59,167 nucleotides of DNA from an uncultured Ignavibacteriota bacterium (GTDB lineage: Bacteria; Bacteroidota; Ignavibacteria; Tepidaquicellales; Tepidaquicellaceae): the NCBI GenBank assembly GCA_937983305.1, contig CALKAJ010000381.1:1-59167 (forward strand), written 5' to 3'. Of this stretch, positions 34,638 through 44,729 are shown in pieces. Numbering within the stretch: the first letter of the stretch is position 1; the number at the start of each line of letters is the position of its first letter. Made by a program: the position numbers and the translations under genes. Under the pieces are notes generated by a model. That model had not been told where the DNA came from. It saw nothing but the letters and a program-made list of their open reading frames with translations, and ran no database searches.

Positions 34638-35861
34638 TTAAGAAAGCATTTTATTTGCTTTTATTACTCCTTCAATCAGTAAATCAATTTCTTCTTTTGT
34701 ATTATAAAATGAAAATGACGCTCTCACTGTTCCGGGTATATTGAATCTTTTCATTATGGGCTCGGCGCAGTGATGACCTGTTCTTACGGCAATTCCGAGA
34801 TTATTGAGAATTGTACCTGTGTCATAAGGATGTATATCGCCGCATAGAAAACTGACTACACTTTTCTTTTCTTTTGCGGTTCCGATAAACCTTATATTTT
34901 CAATTTCCGATAAACGCTTTGCTGCATATTCGAGTAATTCATCTTCATATTGCTCTATTTTTGAAAGTCCTATATTTTCAATATATTCAAATGCAGATTT
35001 TAATGATATCGGTCCTTCTATATTCGGAGTACCTGCTTCAAATTTATATGGAAGGTCATTATAAACAGTTTTTTCAAACGAAACTGATTTTATCATTTCA
35101 CCGCCGCCGTGATAAGGAGGCATTTTATTCAAAAGTGATTCTTTTCCGTATAATACGCCTATTCCGGTATGTGCATAGACCTTATGTCCTGAAAATGCGT
35201 AGAAATCAACATCAAGTTCACGTACATCTATTTTGAAATGCTGAATAGACTGAGCTCCGTCAATCATAACGGGAACGCCGGCATTATGGGCAATTTGAAT
35301 TATTTCTTTGACAGGGTTTTGGGTTCCGAGTGCATTTGAAATATGAACAACAGATACAAGCTTCGTCTTTTCCGTAAAAAGTTTCTTATATTCATCTATT
35401 AATAATTCGCCGCTGTCATTTACAGGAATTACTTTCAGCTTTGCATTTTTTCTTTCACAAAGCATTTGCCAGGGAACAATATTGGAATGGTGCTCAATTG
35501 CGGAAATAATAATTTCATCTCCTGAATTAAAAAATTCCGAGCCGAAAGAAGTTGCCACGAGATTAATTGCTTCAGTAGTTCCGCGTACAAAAATAATTTC
35601 GGATGACTTTCCGGCATTGATATATTTTCTTATTGCTTCCCTTGCGGATTCATATTCATTTGTTGCCTCTTCGCTAAGAGTATGGACTCCCCTGTGTACA
35701 TTGCTGTTTAAGGTCTTATAATAATTATCCACAGAATCCAGAACATATTGCGGCTTTTGAGTCGTAGCGGCATTGTCGAAATATATCAACGGTTTGCCGT
35801 TTATAAATCTTTTCAGAATCGGAAAATCTTCTCTTATTTTTTTAACATCAAAATCAGGCAT
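34638..35861 (-). CDS. sufS: Cysteine desulfurase SufS (type II)
   Basis: This 407-residue PLP enzyme has SAIEHHSNIVPW, FSGHKVYAHTGIGVLYG (PLP lysine) and RTGHHCAEP near the C-terminus with the catalytic cysteine. It converts cysteine to alanine and delivers sulfur to SufE. It follows sufD by 7 bases in the suf operon. All active-site motifs are present. Confidence 0.96.
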   Translation of the reverse strand: MPDFDVKKIREDFPILKRFINGKPLIYFDNAATTQKPQYVLDSVDNYYKTLNSNVHRGVHTLSEEATNEYESAREAIRKYINAGKSSEIIFVRGTTEAINLVATSFGSEFFNSGDEIIISAIEHHSNIVPWQMLCERKNAKLKVIPVNDSGELLIDEYKKLFTEKTKLVSVVHISNALGTQNPVKEIIQIAHNAGVPVMIDGAQSIQHFKIDVRELDVDFYAFSGHKVYAHTGIGVLYGKESLLNKMPPYHGGGEMIKSVSFEKTVYNDLPYKFEAGTPNIEGPISLKSAFEYIENIGLSKIEQYEDELLEYAAKRLSEIENIRFIGTAKEKKSVVSFLCGDIHPYDTGTILNNLGIAVRTGHHCAEPIMKRFNIPGTVRASFSFYNTKEEIDLLIEGVIKANKMLS

Positions 35862-35868
35862 TGGAATA

Positions 35869-37188
35869 TTAATTTAATTTTTTCTCAAGCATTTTTTCAA
35901 GATATTCTTTTAATGGAGCGAGTTTTATATTCATAATCACCTCTTCAAGAAATGCATAAAGAAGAATCGTCTTTGCCTTTTCGGTTTCTATTCCACGCGA
36001 TCTGAGATAAAATAATTCATCGGGATTTAACTGTCCCGTTGTGGCTCCGTGACTGCATTTTACGTCATCGGCAAATATCTCAAGCTGAGGAATTGAATTT
36101 ATATCAGCTTTCTCGCTTAATATAATATTTTTGTTGGATTGATATGCATTGGTTTTCTGAGCATCCTGCCTTACAAGAATCTTTCCGTTAAATACTGCTC
36201 CTGCATTATCATCAATTATTCCTTTGTAAAGTTCATTGCTGTAGCAATTCGGTACTGCGTGATCTGCAAGTGTATGATTATCTATTAATTGATTGCGCTT
36301 GGAAAGATAGATGCCGTTCATATAACATTCCGAATCTTTTCCTTTGAAAAACGTGTTGAAATTATTTCTTATCAATTCACCGCCCCAGCTTATTACATAA
36401 GATTCAATACTGCTGTTTGCGTTTTGAATTACCTGCGTTGTTCCGATATTAAAAGATTTTTCGCTGTCGTTCTGGATTTTATAATGAGTTACTTTTGAAT
36501 TTTCTTCAAGCATAATCTCGGTAACGGAATTCAGGAACGAAACTTTTTTTCCGGTTGTATAAGATACTTCAATAACAACGGAAGAAGAGAATTTTCCCGC
36601 ATTTATAATTACTCTCGGCTGCGAAATTATTTCATCTTTATCAGAACCTGTAAGATGGAGAATAAGTACGGGATATTTCAGATTTGCATTTTCGGGCAGT
36701 GAGATATAAACACCATCGCCGCCGAATGCAGTATTGAGTGCGGTGAAAGCATCTTTTTTATAATCCGCAATTTTACCAATCAAACCGCTTAACTCATCAG
36801 AGTGCGATTTCAGAGCATCTTTGAGACTGCCTATAAAACCATTTGAAATATTTTCCTTTATATCGGAAAGTTCTTTATCATAGATTCCGTTAACAAGTAC
36901 AACAAGATTAGCTTCAAGTTTTGGAATCAGATATTTTTTAAGATTAGTCTTTGGGATTTTTATATTTTCAAACAGCCCTGCGGGAAGGAATGAATTTTTT
37001 ACTAACTGATTAATATGAGTGAATCTCCATTCTTCAATTTTTCTTGTGGGAAATCCGAGTTCATTAAAAGCTTTAATAGCATCTTTTCTTGTTTCGTGGA
37101 AACCGGTATTTACTTCTCCGTTCAGTGATTTTTCAAATCCCGAAAAATCGTTTAATAACTTTTCTTTTAAATCAATATTATTTTTCAT
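35869..37188 (-). CDS. sufD: Fe-S cluster assembly protein SufD
   Basis: The 439-residue protein has the SufB/SufD family beta-helix core and C-terminal signature: NGKILVRQDAQKTNAYQSNK, then CSHGATTGQLN and ELFYLRSRGIETEKAKTILL. With SufB and SufC it forms the scaffold on which clusters are built. It starts two bases after the sufC stop and precedes sufS. Confidence 0.95.
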   Translation of the reverse strand: MKNNIDLKEKLLNDFSGFEKSLNGEVNTGFHETRKDAIKAFNELGFPTRKIEEWRFTHINQLVKNSFLPAGLFENIKIPKTNLKKYLIPKLEANLVVLVNGIYDKELSDIKENISNGFIGSLKDALKSHSDELSGLIGKIADYKKDAFTALNTAFGGDGVYISLPENANLKYPVLILHLTGSDKDEIISQPRVIINAGKFSSSVVIEVSYTTGKKVSFLNSVTEIMLEENSKVTHYKIQNDSEKSFNIGTTQVIQNANSSIESYVISWGGELIRNNFNTFFKGKDSECYMNGIYLSKRNQLIDNHTLADHAVPNCYSNELYKGIIDDNAGAVFNGKILVRQDAQKTNAYQSNKNIILSEKADINSIPQLEIFADDVKCSHGATTGQLNPDELFYLRSRGIETEKAKTILLYAFLEEVIMNIKLAPLKEYLEKMLEKKLN

Positions 37189-37190
37189 TT

Positions 37191-37952
37191 TTATCCGACG
37201 TTATTTTTTTCCGTTTCTTTTATAAAATCATATCCGCTTTCTTCCAGTTCAAGAGCGAGCTCTTTGCCGCCTGTTTTTATAATTTTTCCGTTATAAAGAA
37301 TGTGTACAAAGTCAGGTACGATATAATTCAACAGTCTTTGGTAGTGAGTAATTACAACAAAAGATTTTTTGCCGTCTTTTATTTTATTTATTCCGTCACC
37401 TACAATTCTTAATGCATCTATATCGAGACCGGAATCCGTTTCATCAAGTATTGAAAGTTTTGGGTCAAGCATTGCAAGCTGGAAAATTTCATTTCTTTTC
37501 TTTTCGCCGCCTGAAAATCCGACATTCACAAATCTGCTTATCATTTCGGGATTCAGTTCAACAAGCTTTGCTTTCTCCTTCATCAATTTTAAAAACTCGG
37601 TTGCTTTAACAGGGTCTAATCCCTTGTATTTTCTGATTTCATTTATTGCAGTCTTCATAAAATTTGCATTTGACACTCCGGGAATTTCCACGGGATACTG
37701 AAATGCCAGAAATATTCCTTCTCCGGCTCTTTCTTCGGGGTCAAGCTCAAGAAGATTTTTTCCTTCATATAAAACTTCTCCGCCTGTAACTTCGTATCCT
37801 TCTTTTCCCGCAAGAACAGAGGCAAGTGTACTTTTTCCCGAACCGTTAGGTCCCATAATTGCGTGTATTTCACCGGGCTTTACTTCAAGATTAATTCCTT
37901 TTAAAATTTCTTTTCCTTCAATTTCTGCTTTTAAATCTTTTATTATTAACAT
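37191..37952 (-). CDS. sufC: Fe-S cluster assembly ATPase SufC
   Basis: This 253-residue ABC-type ATPase has Walker A GPNGSGKSTL, signature FSGGEKKRNEI and Walker B LSILDETDSGLDID. It lacks membrane domains and powers conformational change in SufBCD. It lies 49 bases downstream of sufB in the same operon. Confidence 0.97.
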   Translation of the reverse strand: MLIIKDLKAEIEGKEILKGINLEVKPGEIHAIMGPNGSGKSTLASVLAGKEGYEVTGGEVLYEGKNLLELDPEERAGEGIFLAFQYPVEIPGVSNANFMKTAINEIRKYKGLDPVKATEFLKLMKEKAKLVELNPEMISRFVNVGFSGGEKKRNEIFQLAMLDPKLSILDETDSGLDIDALRIVGDGINKIKDGKKSFVVITHYQRLLNYIVPDFVHILYNGKIIKTGGKELALELEESGYDFIKETEKNNVG

Positions 37953-38001
37953 ATATGATGTCTGTTTAAATTTTTCTCTTTTTATTAAATAGTATTTTGA
38001 T

Positions 38002-39441
38002 TTATCCTACGCTTCCTTCAAGGGAAATCGCCAAAAGCTTCTGAGCTTCAACCGCAAATTCCATTGGAAGTTTGCTTAGTACTTCTTTCGCATATCCGTT
38101 TACAATCAATGCAATTGCAGATTCTTCGGTAAGACCTCTTTGCCGGCAATAGAATAATATTTCTTCATTTATTTTCGATGTTGTTGCTTCGTGTTCAACT
38201 GTTGCACTGCTGTTATGAATATCAAAATATGGGAATGTATGCGCTCCGCATTTATCACCCATAAGAAGCGAATCGCACTGGGAGTAGTTCCTTGCGTTCA
38301 CGGCATTTTCGGTAACTTTGACAAGTCCTCTGTAACTGTTCTGACTGAAGCCTGCGGAAATTCCCTTTGAAACAATTCTGCTCTTTGTATTTTTTCCGAG
38401 ATGAATCATTTTACTGCCGGTATCTGCCTGCTGGTAGTTATTAGTCAATGCTACAGAATAGAATTCGCCTATTGAATTATCGCCCTTTAAAACACAGCTT
38501 GGATATTTCCACGTAATTGCAGAGCCGGTTTCGACCTGCGTCCAGGATATTTTTGAACTTACTCCGGCACAAAGACCTCTTTTGGTAACAAAGTTATAAA
38601 CTCCGCCTTTTCCTTCTTCATTTCCGGGATACCAGTTCTGAACTGTTGAATATTTTATTTCGGCGTTATCATAGGCAATTAATTCTACAACTGCGGCGTG
38701 GAGCTGATTTTCATCTCTTTGAGGTGCGGTACATCCTTCAAGATAGCTTACATAGGCACCGTCATCCGCTACAATAAGAGTTCTTTCAAACTGTCCTGTG
38801 TTAGCGGCATTGATTCTGAAATAAGTTGAAAGTTCCATCGGACATCTTACACCTTTCGGAATATAGACAAATGAGCCGTCGCTGAATACTGCGGCATTCA
38901 GAGCGGCAAAAAAATTATCCTGATAAGGAACAACCGTGCCCATATATTTTCGAACTAATTCCGGATGGGTTTGCAATGCTTCGCTAATGGAACAGAAAAC
39001 AATTCCGAGCTCTGAAAGTTTTTCCCTGTAAGTTGTAACAACGGAAACAGAATCAAGCACTGCATCAACTGCAACGCCTGCAAGAAACTGCTGTTCAACA
39101 AGCGGAATTCCAAGCTTATCGTATGTTTCCTTGATTTTCGGGTCAAGTTCATCGAGAGAATTAAGTTTTCCTTTTTTGGGAGCGGCAAAATAAATAATAT
39201 CCTGATAATTTATTTCCGGGTAATCAACTTTTGCCCATTTGGGCTCTGTTAAAGTTTTCCAGTGTTCAAAAGCTTTCAGACGCCAGTCAAGCATCCATTC
39301 CGGTTCATTTTTCTTTTTAGAAATTGCTCTTACTGTATCTTCCGATAATCCTTTTGCAAAAGAATCCATTTCAATATCTGAGGTAAAGCCGTATTCATAC
39401 TCAGTTTGAATTTTTTGTGTTATTATATCGTCACTACTCAT
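38002..39441 (-). CDS. sufB: Fe-S cluster assembly protein SufB
   Basis: The 479-residue scaffold protein has VRCPMELSTYFRINAANTGQ, EGCTAPQRDENQLHAAVVEL and the C-terminal GDKCGAHTFPYFDIHNSSA. It is the first gene of the suf operon (sufB-C-D-S-E-T) and accepts sulfur and iron. No SufR-type regulator or SufA carrier is seen in the window. A TATATTTG at 39522-39515 on the minus strand could be its -7 element, but no TTG stands at the usual distance. Confidence 0.97.
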   Translation of the reverse strand: MSSDDIITQKIQTEYEYGFTSDIEMDSFAKGLSEDTVRAISKKKNEPEWMLDWRLKAFEHWKTLTEPKWAKVDYPEINYQDIIYFAAPKKGKLNSLDELDPKIKETYDKLGIPLVEQQFLAGVAVDAVLDSVSVVTTYREKLSELGIVFCSISEALQTHPELVRKYMGTVVPYQDNFFAALNAAVFSDGSFVYIPKGVRCPMELSTYFRINAANTGQFERTLIVADDGAYVSYLEGCTAPQRDENQLHAAVVELIAYDNAEIKYSTVQNWYPGNEEGKGGVYNFVTKRGLCAGVSSKISWTQVETGSAITWKYPSCVLKGDNSIGEFYSVALTNNYQQADTGSKMIHLGKNTKSRIVSKGISAGFSQNSYRGLVKVTENAVNARNYSQCDSLLMGDKCGAHTFPYFDIHNSSATVEHEATTSKINEEILFYCRQRGLTEESAIALIVNGYAKEVLSKLPMEFAVEAQKLLAISLEGSVG

Positions 39442-39628
39442 AGTATTTTAGTTTATGTTTCTGACCGTTTTTTTTATTAGATTGTATTACGGTGTTATAA
39501 TAATAAACAAACAGCAAATATATAAAATTCAAGAGCGGAGAATTTTATATTATTTGTTTCAAAAATAATAATTAAAATCCCTAAAAAATATATATTTAAT
39601 TCTCAATTATTACATATTCACCCGCATT

Positions 39629-39660
39629 AAAAAAGAAAGCCGGGACAAAGCCCGGCTTCC
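39629..39660 (-). terminator. Rho-independent terminator after the C25 protease gene
   Basis: On the minus strand the arms aagccggg (39658-39651) and cccggctt (39644-39637) form a GC-rich stem with a six-base loop. A T-rich run follows (through 39629). It lies about 35 bases after the protease stop codon and upstream of the suf operon, isolating the two units. Confidence 0.85.
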
Positions 39661-39693
39661 TGTAATTTTAAATCTATAGTACTAATAATTTCT

Positions 39694-42600
39694 TTATTTT
39701 ACGAGAACCATTCTCTTAACTTCTGTGAATGTTCCTGATGTAAGTTTGTAGAAATATACACCGCTTGCGAGATGCGAGGCATCGTAATCAAGTGTGTAAT
39801 ATCCGGGTTGTTTTACATCATTTACGAGAACGGCGACTTCTCTTCCGAGAATATCAAATACCTTCAAGGTTACCATTGCCTGTTTCGGAATTGCAAAGTT
39901 AATCTTTGTTGAAGGATTGAATGGGTTCGGGAAGTTTTGTGCCAATTCGTATTTAGTCGGAATCAGATTGTTTTCAAAAGAAAGATTTAATGCCGCATTT
40001 ACTGTCAGACTGATATTCGGTCTTGCAGTATATGTTGAACCGACAGTGGTAATTGATACGCATCCGTCTCCTGATGATAAGTCAGAATGGTTGTGTTTGT
40101 TTTGATTGAGTGCGTTATCAGTTCCGTTTACGGTTGTATTTGAAGTATATGAACTGTTATTGAAGCATATTTCAATAGCGAGATTTTGTGAGCCGTTCCA
40201 CTGGAATGGGGTTGTAAGATTTACATACTGCCAACCGCTGCCGGCTACGGTATAATTACCGCTGTAAACGAGTGTACCGCCGGTCATATATCCTGAAAGC
40301 GAGGACGCTGTTTCGTTTTTCATAAATACTTTAAATCCGCTCATAACCTGTGAAGCCGGTGATGTTACATCAAATCCGATTCTTGTTATATAGCCGCCGT
40401 TTGATACGCCGCTTGCAAGAATTTCAGCAGATGTATAAAGCATACAGGTTCTGGAGTCCATATAGAATGTGTAATAGGGCCAGCCGCAAGCTGTTGTACC
40501 ATTACCAACGATTGCGGTATTCTGTCCGATGGTTAATTGCATTGTATCAAGCTTTACGACATTGTAATCTGCTCTTGTTCTTAATATTACATTAGCAACT
40601 GTACCTGCAGGAGTTCCTGCGGCAGAAGTAAGGGTGAAATATTTGAATACAGAGTCAGAGCCGTTAATTGAGCCATAAACCATAGAGTCAACATTGATTG
40701 TAACATAAGGACTTGAACATAAAATTCTTCCTGTTACATTCTTTGCCTGAGATGTTCCTGTATTCTTTTCGAATACTTTCAATTTAACTTGTTCGTTAGC
40801 ATCCCATCTGCCGTTGTTATTACCGACAGAATCAACAAGTGCATGCATACCTTTCTTTACAAAAGGAGCGTGAGCAACTACGTCAAAGTAAGAAGTCCAG
40901 GTATTTGCACCGCTTGTAGCAGTAACTTTGAATTGAACAGTTCTTAAGTCAGGGATGTTGTTAGCGACTGTATAAGTGAATGCATTGTTAACCAATACTG
41001 AGTCATTGCTGTTAATATTACCATAAACTTCTGTTGAGTCGGTCATAGTAATATAAGAATCAGTGGTTGTAACTTTTACGTTTACGGTAGTAGCTTGTGC
41101 GAAACCAACGTTTTTCATTTTTAAGTTGAATTTATTGGTTTCGGCATAGTCCATTAATCCGTTTCCGTTTCCAAGAGGAGACGCATCATTGATGGTGCTG
41201 TTTAAATAAACAACAAATGGTCCGGATGCAGGAATTACATTAACTTTCTGCATATAACGGAATTTGTTTTGTTTTGTTATTACTAAATCCATTTGGTTTC
41301 CGGGAGTAGGAACGTTTGACATATTTACAACGGTAGTTCCTCCAACGCTTGTGTTTCTTCCAACTATTGTTCCGTTGTAAGATAAACAAATATAAGCACC
41401 GGAATCAACAGTAACGTTAAATGTTGTTGCACCGTATGTTACAGTTGAAGCGTGAGTTGGTGTTAAAGCAGTCGGGACTGCATAATACATTTGCAAGAAA
41501 GCATCACCGTGATGGTGGAACAGGTGATATGTTACCTGTTTATTGCTGGTGTTATAGGGCCAGCTTGATTGCTGTAAGAAATATTTTCCTGCAGCATTAC
41601 CGAATCCCGGTCTTACGTCTCTTGAAGAAGGAGTTGTACCATATGCGGGCATAAAGTTTGGCCACATATTGTCATACATACCCCATGCAAAAGCGTCGTT
41701 TACAAATGAGTATGAAACTTCAGATGCAGCAAGAATTCCCATACATCCGGCATTTTGTCCGTTGTATGTATATCTGTGGAATTTCTCGGCAAAACATTCA
41801 CTGCCGTAGTTATATTTTCCTGTTAAACAGTTAATTGAGAATATGTATGAAAGATCTGTATTTGTTAATGATGAAATATGCGAGCTTTGGAATGCGGGCT
41901 CTCCCCATCCTGTTTCGCCGCCGTGGTCTCTGTGTTGAAGCATAAAGGCACCTGCGTTCAGAGAGTTAATAACCATCTGTGCACTTCCGTTGCTCCAGTT
42001 ACCGAGTGAATCAGGAGTCAAAGGTATATAATAAAGTCCTGCCGGTCCAAAATAATTTACTACTGTGGATGTATTTGTCGCAGTTGACCATGTTGTGCCC
42101 GGAGTTCCCGAGTAAATAACATTGATACGGGTTGGGTTCATTCCAAGTTTTTTCTTGAAAAATCCGCCAACAACTTCAGAACAAATCTGGAACCATCTTT
42201 CAGTCTGCCAGCCGAGTGCTGTAATTGGTTTGTTGTAGAAACTTGCACTCGTCGGAGGATTTAATTCATATCCGAGAGATTTTGTAACCATAACCTGAAG
42301 CTGAGCATTGTTGTTTGCAGTCATTCTTGCCATTATAATTTCAGGCATATCATCTGCATTTACATCTCCATAAATATTATCGGATACGCAATAGCTGTTC
42401 CAGATTGGTGAGGTAACACTAACATTTCCGTCCGTTCCATAGTCGCCGAGAATTAATATTGCAACAGGTGGTACTGTCCAGGTGTTGTATGCATTATTAA
42501 TCCATGTTTCAATTTGAGTAGGAGTATTTCCGCCGATATCGGCAATTGAATAGACTCCTGTACGAATTCCCTGTTTAGTTCTGAAATTCTTGATAGTATC

Positions 42601-43398
42601 TGCCCATGCGGCAAATTCAGGGTTATTTGGTCTGATAATTACATATTCATAATCGGGTGTAAGTGAATTTGTAAGATTCTTGCCATAATCAATAGCCGGG
42701 AGCATATCGCTGTTTAAAACATTATCGAAAAGAATCGGGTCAAACCATCTTGAACGAAGTCTGTCTTCACCGAATTTTCCATTGCCGCCGACAAAATCAA
42801 CCTGTACCTGTAAATCTCTGTAAACAATTAATTCTTTGGTTACAGGATTGTACTGGAAAGGTGTAATTCCGAGCATAACAACATCTACACCGCGAATTTT
42901 GCTAACTTCTGATAAATTAACAATATTTTCGGGATAATATGCATTCTTTGAATAAATTGAATTATTCTTTGCATATTGAAGTGGTCCGGATTCTGTTTCA
43001 AGTGGAATTCTTGGAGCAGGTGCTACGTCAACATTTGTATATTTTTCAATTCTTGAAGATACAATTCTGTAAACAGCTTTTGAACCTTGAGGAATTGCAA
43101 TGAATCTGCCTGTTCCGGCTAAATCCGGGAAGCCTTCATTGTTTGGTAAAAATACTGATGGAATATTGACCGCTTTCATGGTCATTCCATTTACCATTAC
43201 ATCGTTTAATATCACCGAGCTTGTCGAGAAATTAACCGTTACGCCTGAAGGACCTTTTGCCTTTACAGACAAACCGTCAGGACCCCAGGAATTACTGTAT
43301 TTGTATTCCTGAGCATTAGCATTTGAAAAAACAACAAATGCGATAATAGCTAAACTCATTAACAGAGCTTTGCTAATTGAATTTTTTAGGGTAAACAT
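39694..43398 (-). CDS. Gingipain-like (C25) cysteine protease with type IX secretion sorting domain
   Basis: The 1234-residue protein has a signal peptide (ending NANAQ, residue 29) and an N-terminal C25 propeptide-like region to about residue 230. The C25 peptidase domain follows, with the catalytic histidine in LQHRDHGGETGWGEPAF (~residue 490) and the catalytic cysteine in FSINCLTGKYN (~residue 522). Several immunoglobulin-like beta-domains come next. The C-terminal ~85 residues are a type A sorting domain: LAQNFPNPFNPSTKINFAIP, VFDILGREVAVLV, ASGVYFYKL. Such proteins cross the outer membrane through the T9SS and are anchored or released at the surface. A role as a nutrient or processing protease is inferred. 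It is single and ends in a strong terminator. Confidence 0.93.
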   Translation of the reverse strand: MFTLKNSISKALLMSLAIIAFVVFSNANAQEYKYSNSWGPDGLSVKAKGPSGVTVNFSTSSVILNDVMVNGMTMKAVNIPSVFLPNNEGFPDLAGTGRFIAIPQGSKAVYRIVSSRIEKYTNVDVAPAPRIPLETESGPLQYAKNNSIYSKNAYYPENIVNLSEVSKIRGVDVVMLGITPFQYNPVTKELIVYRDLQVQVDFVGGNGKFGEDRLRSRWFDPILFDNVLNSDMLPAIDYGKNLTNSLTPDYEYVIIRPNNPEFAAWADTIKNFRTKQGIRTGVYSIADIGGNTPTQIETWINNAYNTWTVPPVAILILGDYGTDGNVSVTSPIWNSYCVSDNIYGDVNADDMPEIIMARMTANNNAQLQVMVTKSLGYELNPPTSASFYNKPITALGWQTERWFQICSEVVGGFFKKKLGMNPTRINVIYSGTPGTTWSTATNTSTVVNYFGPAGLYYIPLTPDSLGNWSNGSAQMVINSLNAGAFMLQHRDHGGETGWGEPAFQSSHISSLTNTDLSYIFSINCLTGKYNYGSECFAEKFHRYTYNGQNAGCMGILAASEVSYSFVNDAFAWGMYDNMWPNFMPAYGTTPSSRDVRPGFGNAAGKYFLQQSSWPYNTSNKQVTYHLFHHHGDAFLQMYYAVPTALTPTHASTVTYGATTFNVTVDSGAYICLSYNGTIVGRNTSVGGTTVVNMSNVPTPGNQMDLVITKQNKFRYMQKVNVIPASGPFVVYLNSTINDASPLGNGNGLMDYAETNKFNLKMKNVGFAQATTVNVKVTTTDSYITMTDSTEVYGNINSNDSVLVNNAFTYTVANNIPDLRTVQFKVTATSGANTWTSYFDVVAHAPFVKKGMHALVDSVGNNNGRWDANEQVKLKVFEKNTGTSQAKNVTGRILCSSPYVTINVDSMVYGSINGSDSVFKYFTLTSAAGTPAGTVANVILRTRADYNVVKLDTMQLTIGQNTAIVGNGTTACGWPYYTFYMDSRTCMLYTSAEILASGVSNGGYITRIGFDVTSPASQVMSGFKVFMKNETASSLSGYMTGGTLVYSGNYTVAGSGWQYVNLTTPFQWNGSQNLAIEICFNNSSYTSNTTVNGTDNALNQNKHNHSDLSSGDGCVSITTVGSTYTARPNISLTVNAALNLSFENNLIPTKYELAQNFPNPFNPSTKINFAIPKQAMVTLKVFDILGREVAVLVNDVKQPGYYTLDYDASHLASGVYFYKLTSGTFTEVKRMVLVK

Positions 43399-43566
43399 TT
43401 GTAATTTTTAATAAATTAAGTTATTAAAATATTTGGGATTTAGAAAAGTATTGAATATCTATTCAAACTATAAAATTTATAAAGAGCATTTCAGACTCTA
43501 AACCGTAAATTATAAACCTTTTTTCAAATAATCAAGTTAAAGAAACAAGACCAAAAGGTCTCTAAA
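43399..43566. other. Upstream region of the C25 protease gene; weak hairpin at 43547-43562
   Basis: On the minus strand this region carries the protease promoter and leader. The stem agacc/ggtct (43548-43552 with 43557-43561) is followed on the minus strand by a T-rich stretch and may weakly terminate transcripts from the two barrel genes upstream. No gene is present. Confidence 0.4.
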
Positions 43567-43600
43567 TCATAATGGGAGTGTTTTTATCTCTTTTACTTTT
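43567..43600 (-). repeat. 34-base copy of the 3' end of the MFS transporter gene
   Basis: These bases match 44730-44763 in the same orientation with five mismatches. Read in frame on the minus strand they give KVKEIKTLPL and a stop, against KVKESKTLPL and a stop in the transporter. The two barrel-protein genes lie exactly between the copies. Confidence 0.75.
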
Positions 43601-43625
43601 GATTAAAGCAAAATAAACAAAGGTA

Positions 43626-44147
43626 TTAAAATAAATAATTAAAGCCTGCCTGAAATCCGATTCTTTTATCCTTGAAATCACCATTTAGACCCAATATAAC
43701 TTTTGACAAATAAGAATATGATATACGTATACGGAGGTTGAATTTGTCAGTTATGGGGAAGTCGTCACCAAGATAAAATTCATTGTATGTGTTTATATCT
43801 GATGGTGAATATTCACCGGGCAATCCAACTCTTAAACCGGTATGAATGCCTTGTCCGAAATGCTGTGTAAAATATCCACCAATCATAACGAAGTCATAAC
43901 CACTTGGTGAATCTTCTTTGCCAACACTTATTCCTAATTCGGAATTTTTAAGGATTAAATATCCTGCATCAAATTGTAAATAGTCCATCGCTACTGGATC
44001 TGCAGTAACTCCCAGAAGTATTGAGAACGTAAATGTTTTTTTATATGGAGCTGTTAAATTCAGTTTTATACTCTGATAAGAGTTTTGCGAATGTGTAGAT
44101 GATATTCCTATTAGGATTATTGCTAATGTTATTATGAGTTTTTTCAT
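43626..44147 (-). CDS. Small outer-membrane beta-barrel protein, unknown function
   Basis: The 173-residue protein has a signal peptide (cleaved near THSQN, residue 21). Alternating strands ending in IGFQAGFNYLF fit an eight-stranded barrel with an aromatic C-terminus. It is similar in size and layout to the preceding gene. Its ATG overlaps, as ATGA, the stop that the neighbouring gene reaches after frameshift correction, so the pair was probably translationally coupled. I recognise no family. Confidence 0.65.
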   Translation of the reverse strand: MKKLIITLAIILIGISSTHSQNSYQSIKLNLTAPYKKTFTFSILLGVTADPVAMDYLQFDAGYLILKNSELGISVGKEDSPSGYDFVMIGGYFTQHFGQGIHTGLRVGLPGEYSPSDINTYNEFYLGDDFPITDKFNLRIRISYSYLSKVILGLNGDFKDKRIGFQAGFNYLF

Positions 44148-44159
44148 ATATTAATTAGT

Positions 44160-44684
44160 TTAATTTTTAATCCGGCACTTAGTGAAAATGAAATTGTTGA
44201 AGGGCCCCTTGCAAGTAAAAAATATTTCGGCTTCAGTAAAAAAGCTAACTTCATCACTTATCCTGAAGTCTCTTCCGGTTCCTAAATTTAAGCCCGGTAT
44301 TGGTTGATAATCGTTGTCATCGCTCAAAGGAAAACTTACAGCAGATTTTAGATAAAAACTATTTTCTGATTTTGGATAAACTCTTAGGCCAAGGTTAAGA
44401 AAGTGTTTATTTAAATAACCTGTATATTCAGAAGAATTATCATACTTATGTCTGCTGTAATTATATTCAAACAACAAAGTAACAACCTTTGACAGATTAT
44501 AATGAATTGATGGCCTGATTTCAAAACCTCCATAAGTAGTCTGTCCTTTGGAATTATTTAGTGACTTTAAATAACCACCTTGCAAACTTAGCGAAATATA
44601 GTTGTCTACTTTATTGCTTTGACCTAATATGATTACAGGCCATAGAAAGATAACAACAATAATTAAAATTTTCTTTGTAATCAT
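44160..44684 (-). CDS. Outer-membrane beta-barrel protein, probably frameshifted near its end
   Basis: The visible frame gives 174 residues with a signal peptide (ending ILGQS, residue 23) and barrel-like strands (HFLNLGLRVYPKSENSFYLK). The last ~20 residues (CKGPFNNFIFTKCRIKN) do not look like a barrel end. Removing one base from the six-A run at 44217-44222 gives LLARGPSTISFSLSAGLKIK, a typical closing strand. The corrected frame runs to a TGA at 44146-44144 that overlaps the next gene's ATG. So the true gene is probably 44144-44684, broken by a one-base insertion, either real or a sequencing error. Confidence 0.65.
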   Translation of the reverse strand: MITKKILIIVVIFLWPVIILGQSNKVDNYISLSLQGGYLKSLNNSKGQTTYGGFEIRPSIHYNLSKVVTLLFEYNYSRHKYDNSSEYTGYLNKHFLNLGLRVYPKSENSFYLKSAVSFPLSDDNDYQPIPGLNLGTGRDFRISDEVSFFTEAEIFFTCKGPFNNFIFTKCRIKN

Positions 44685-44729
44685 AAGTTTGTTTTATGTA
44701 TTTAATTGGTCAAATCAAAGATTTTAGTT

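Noticed and set aside
39515..39522. TATATTTG as the suf operon promoter
   Set aside because: The -7 match is perfect but no TTG lies 19-23 bases upstream, unlike the other promoters found here.
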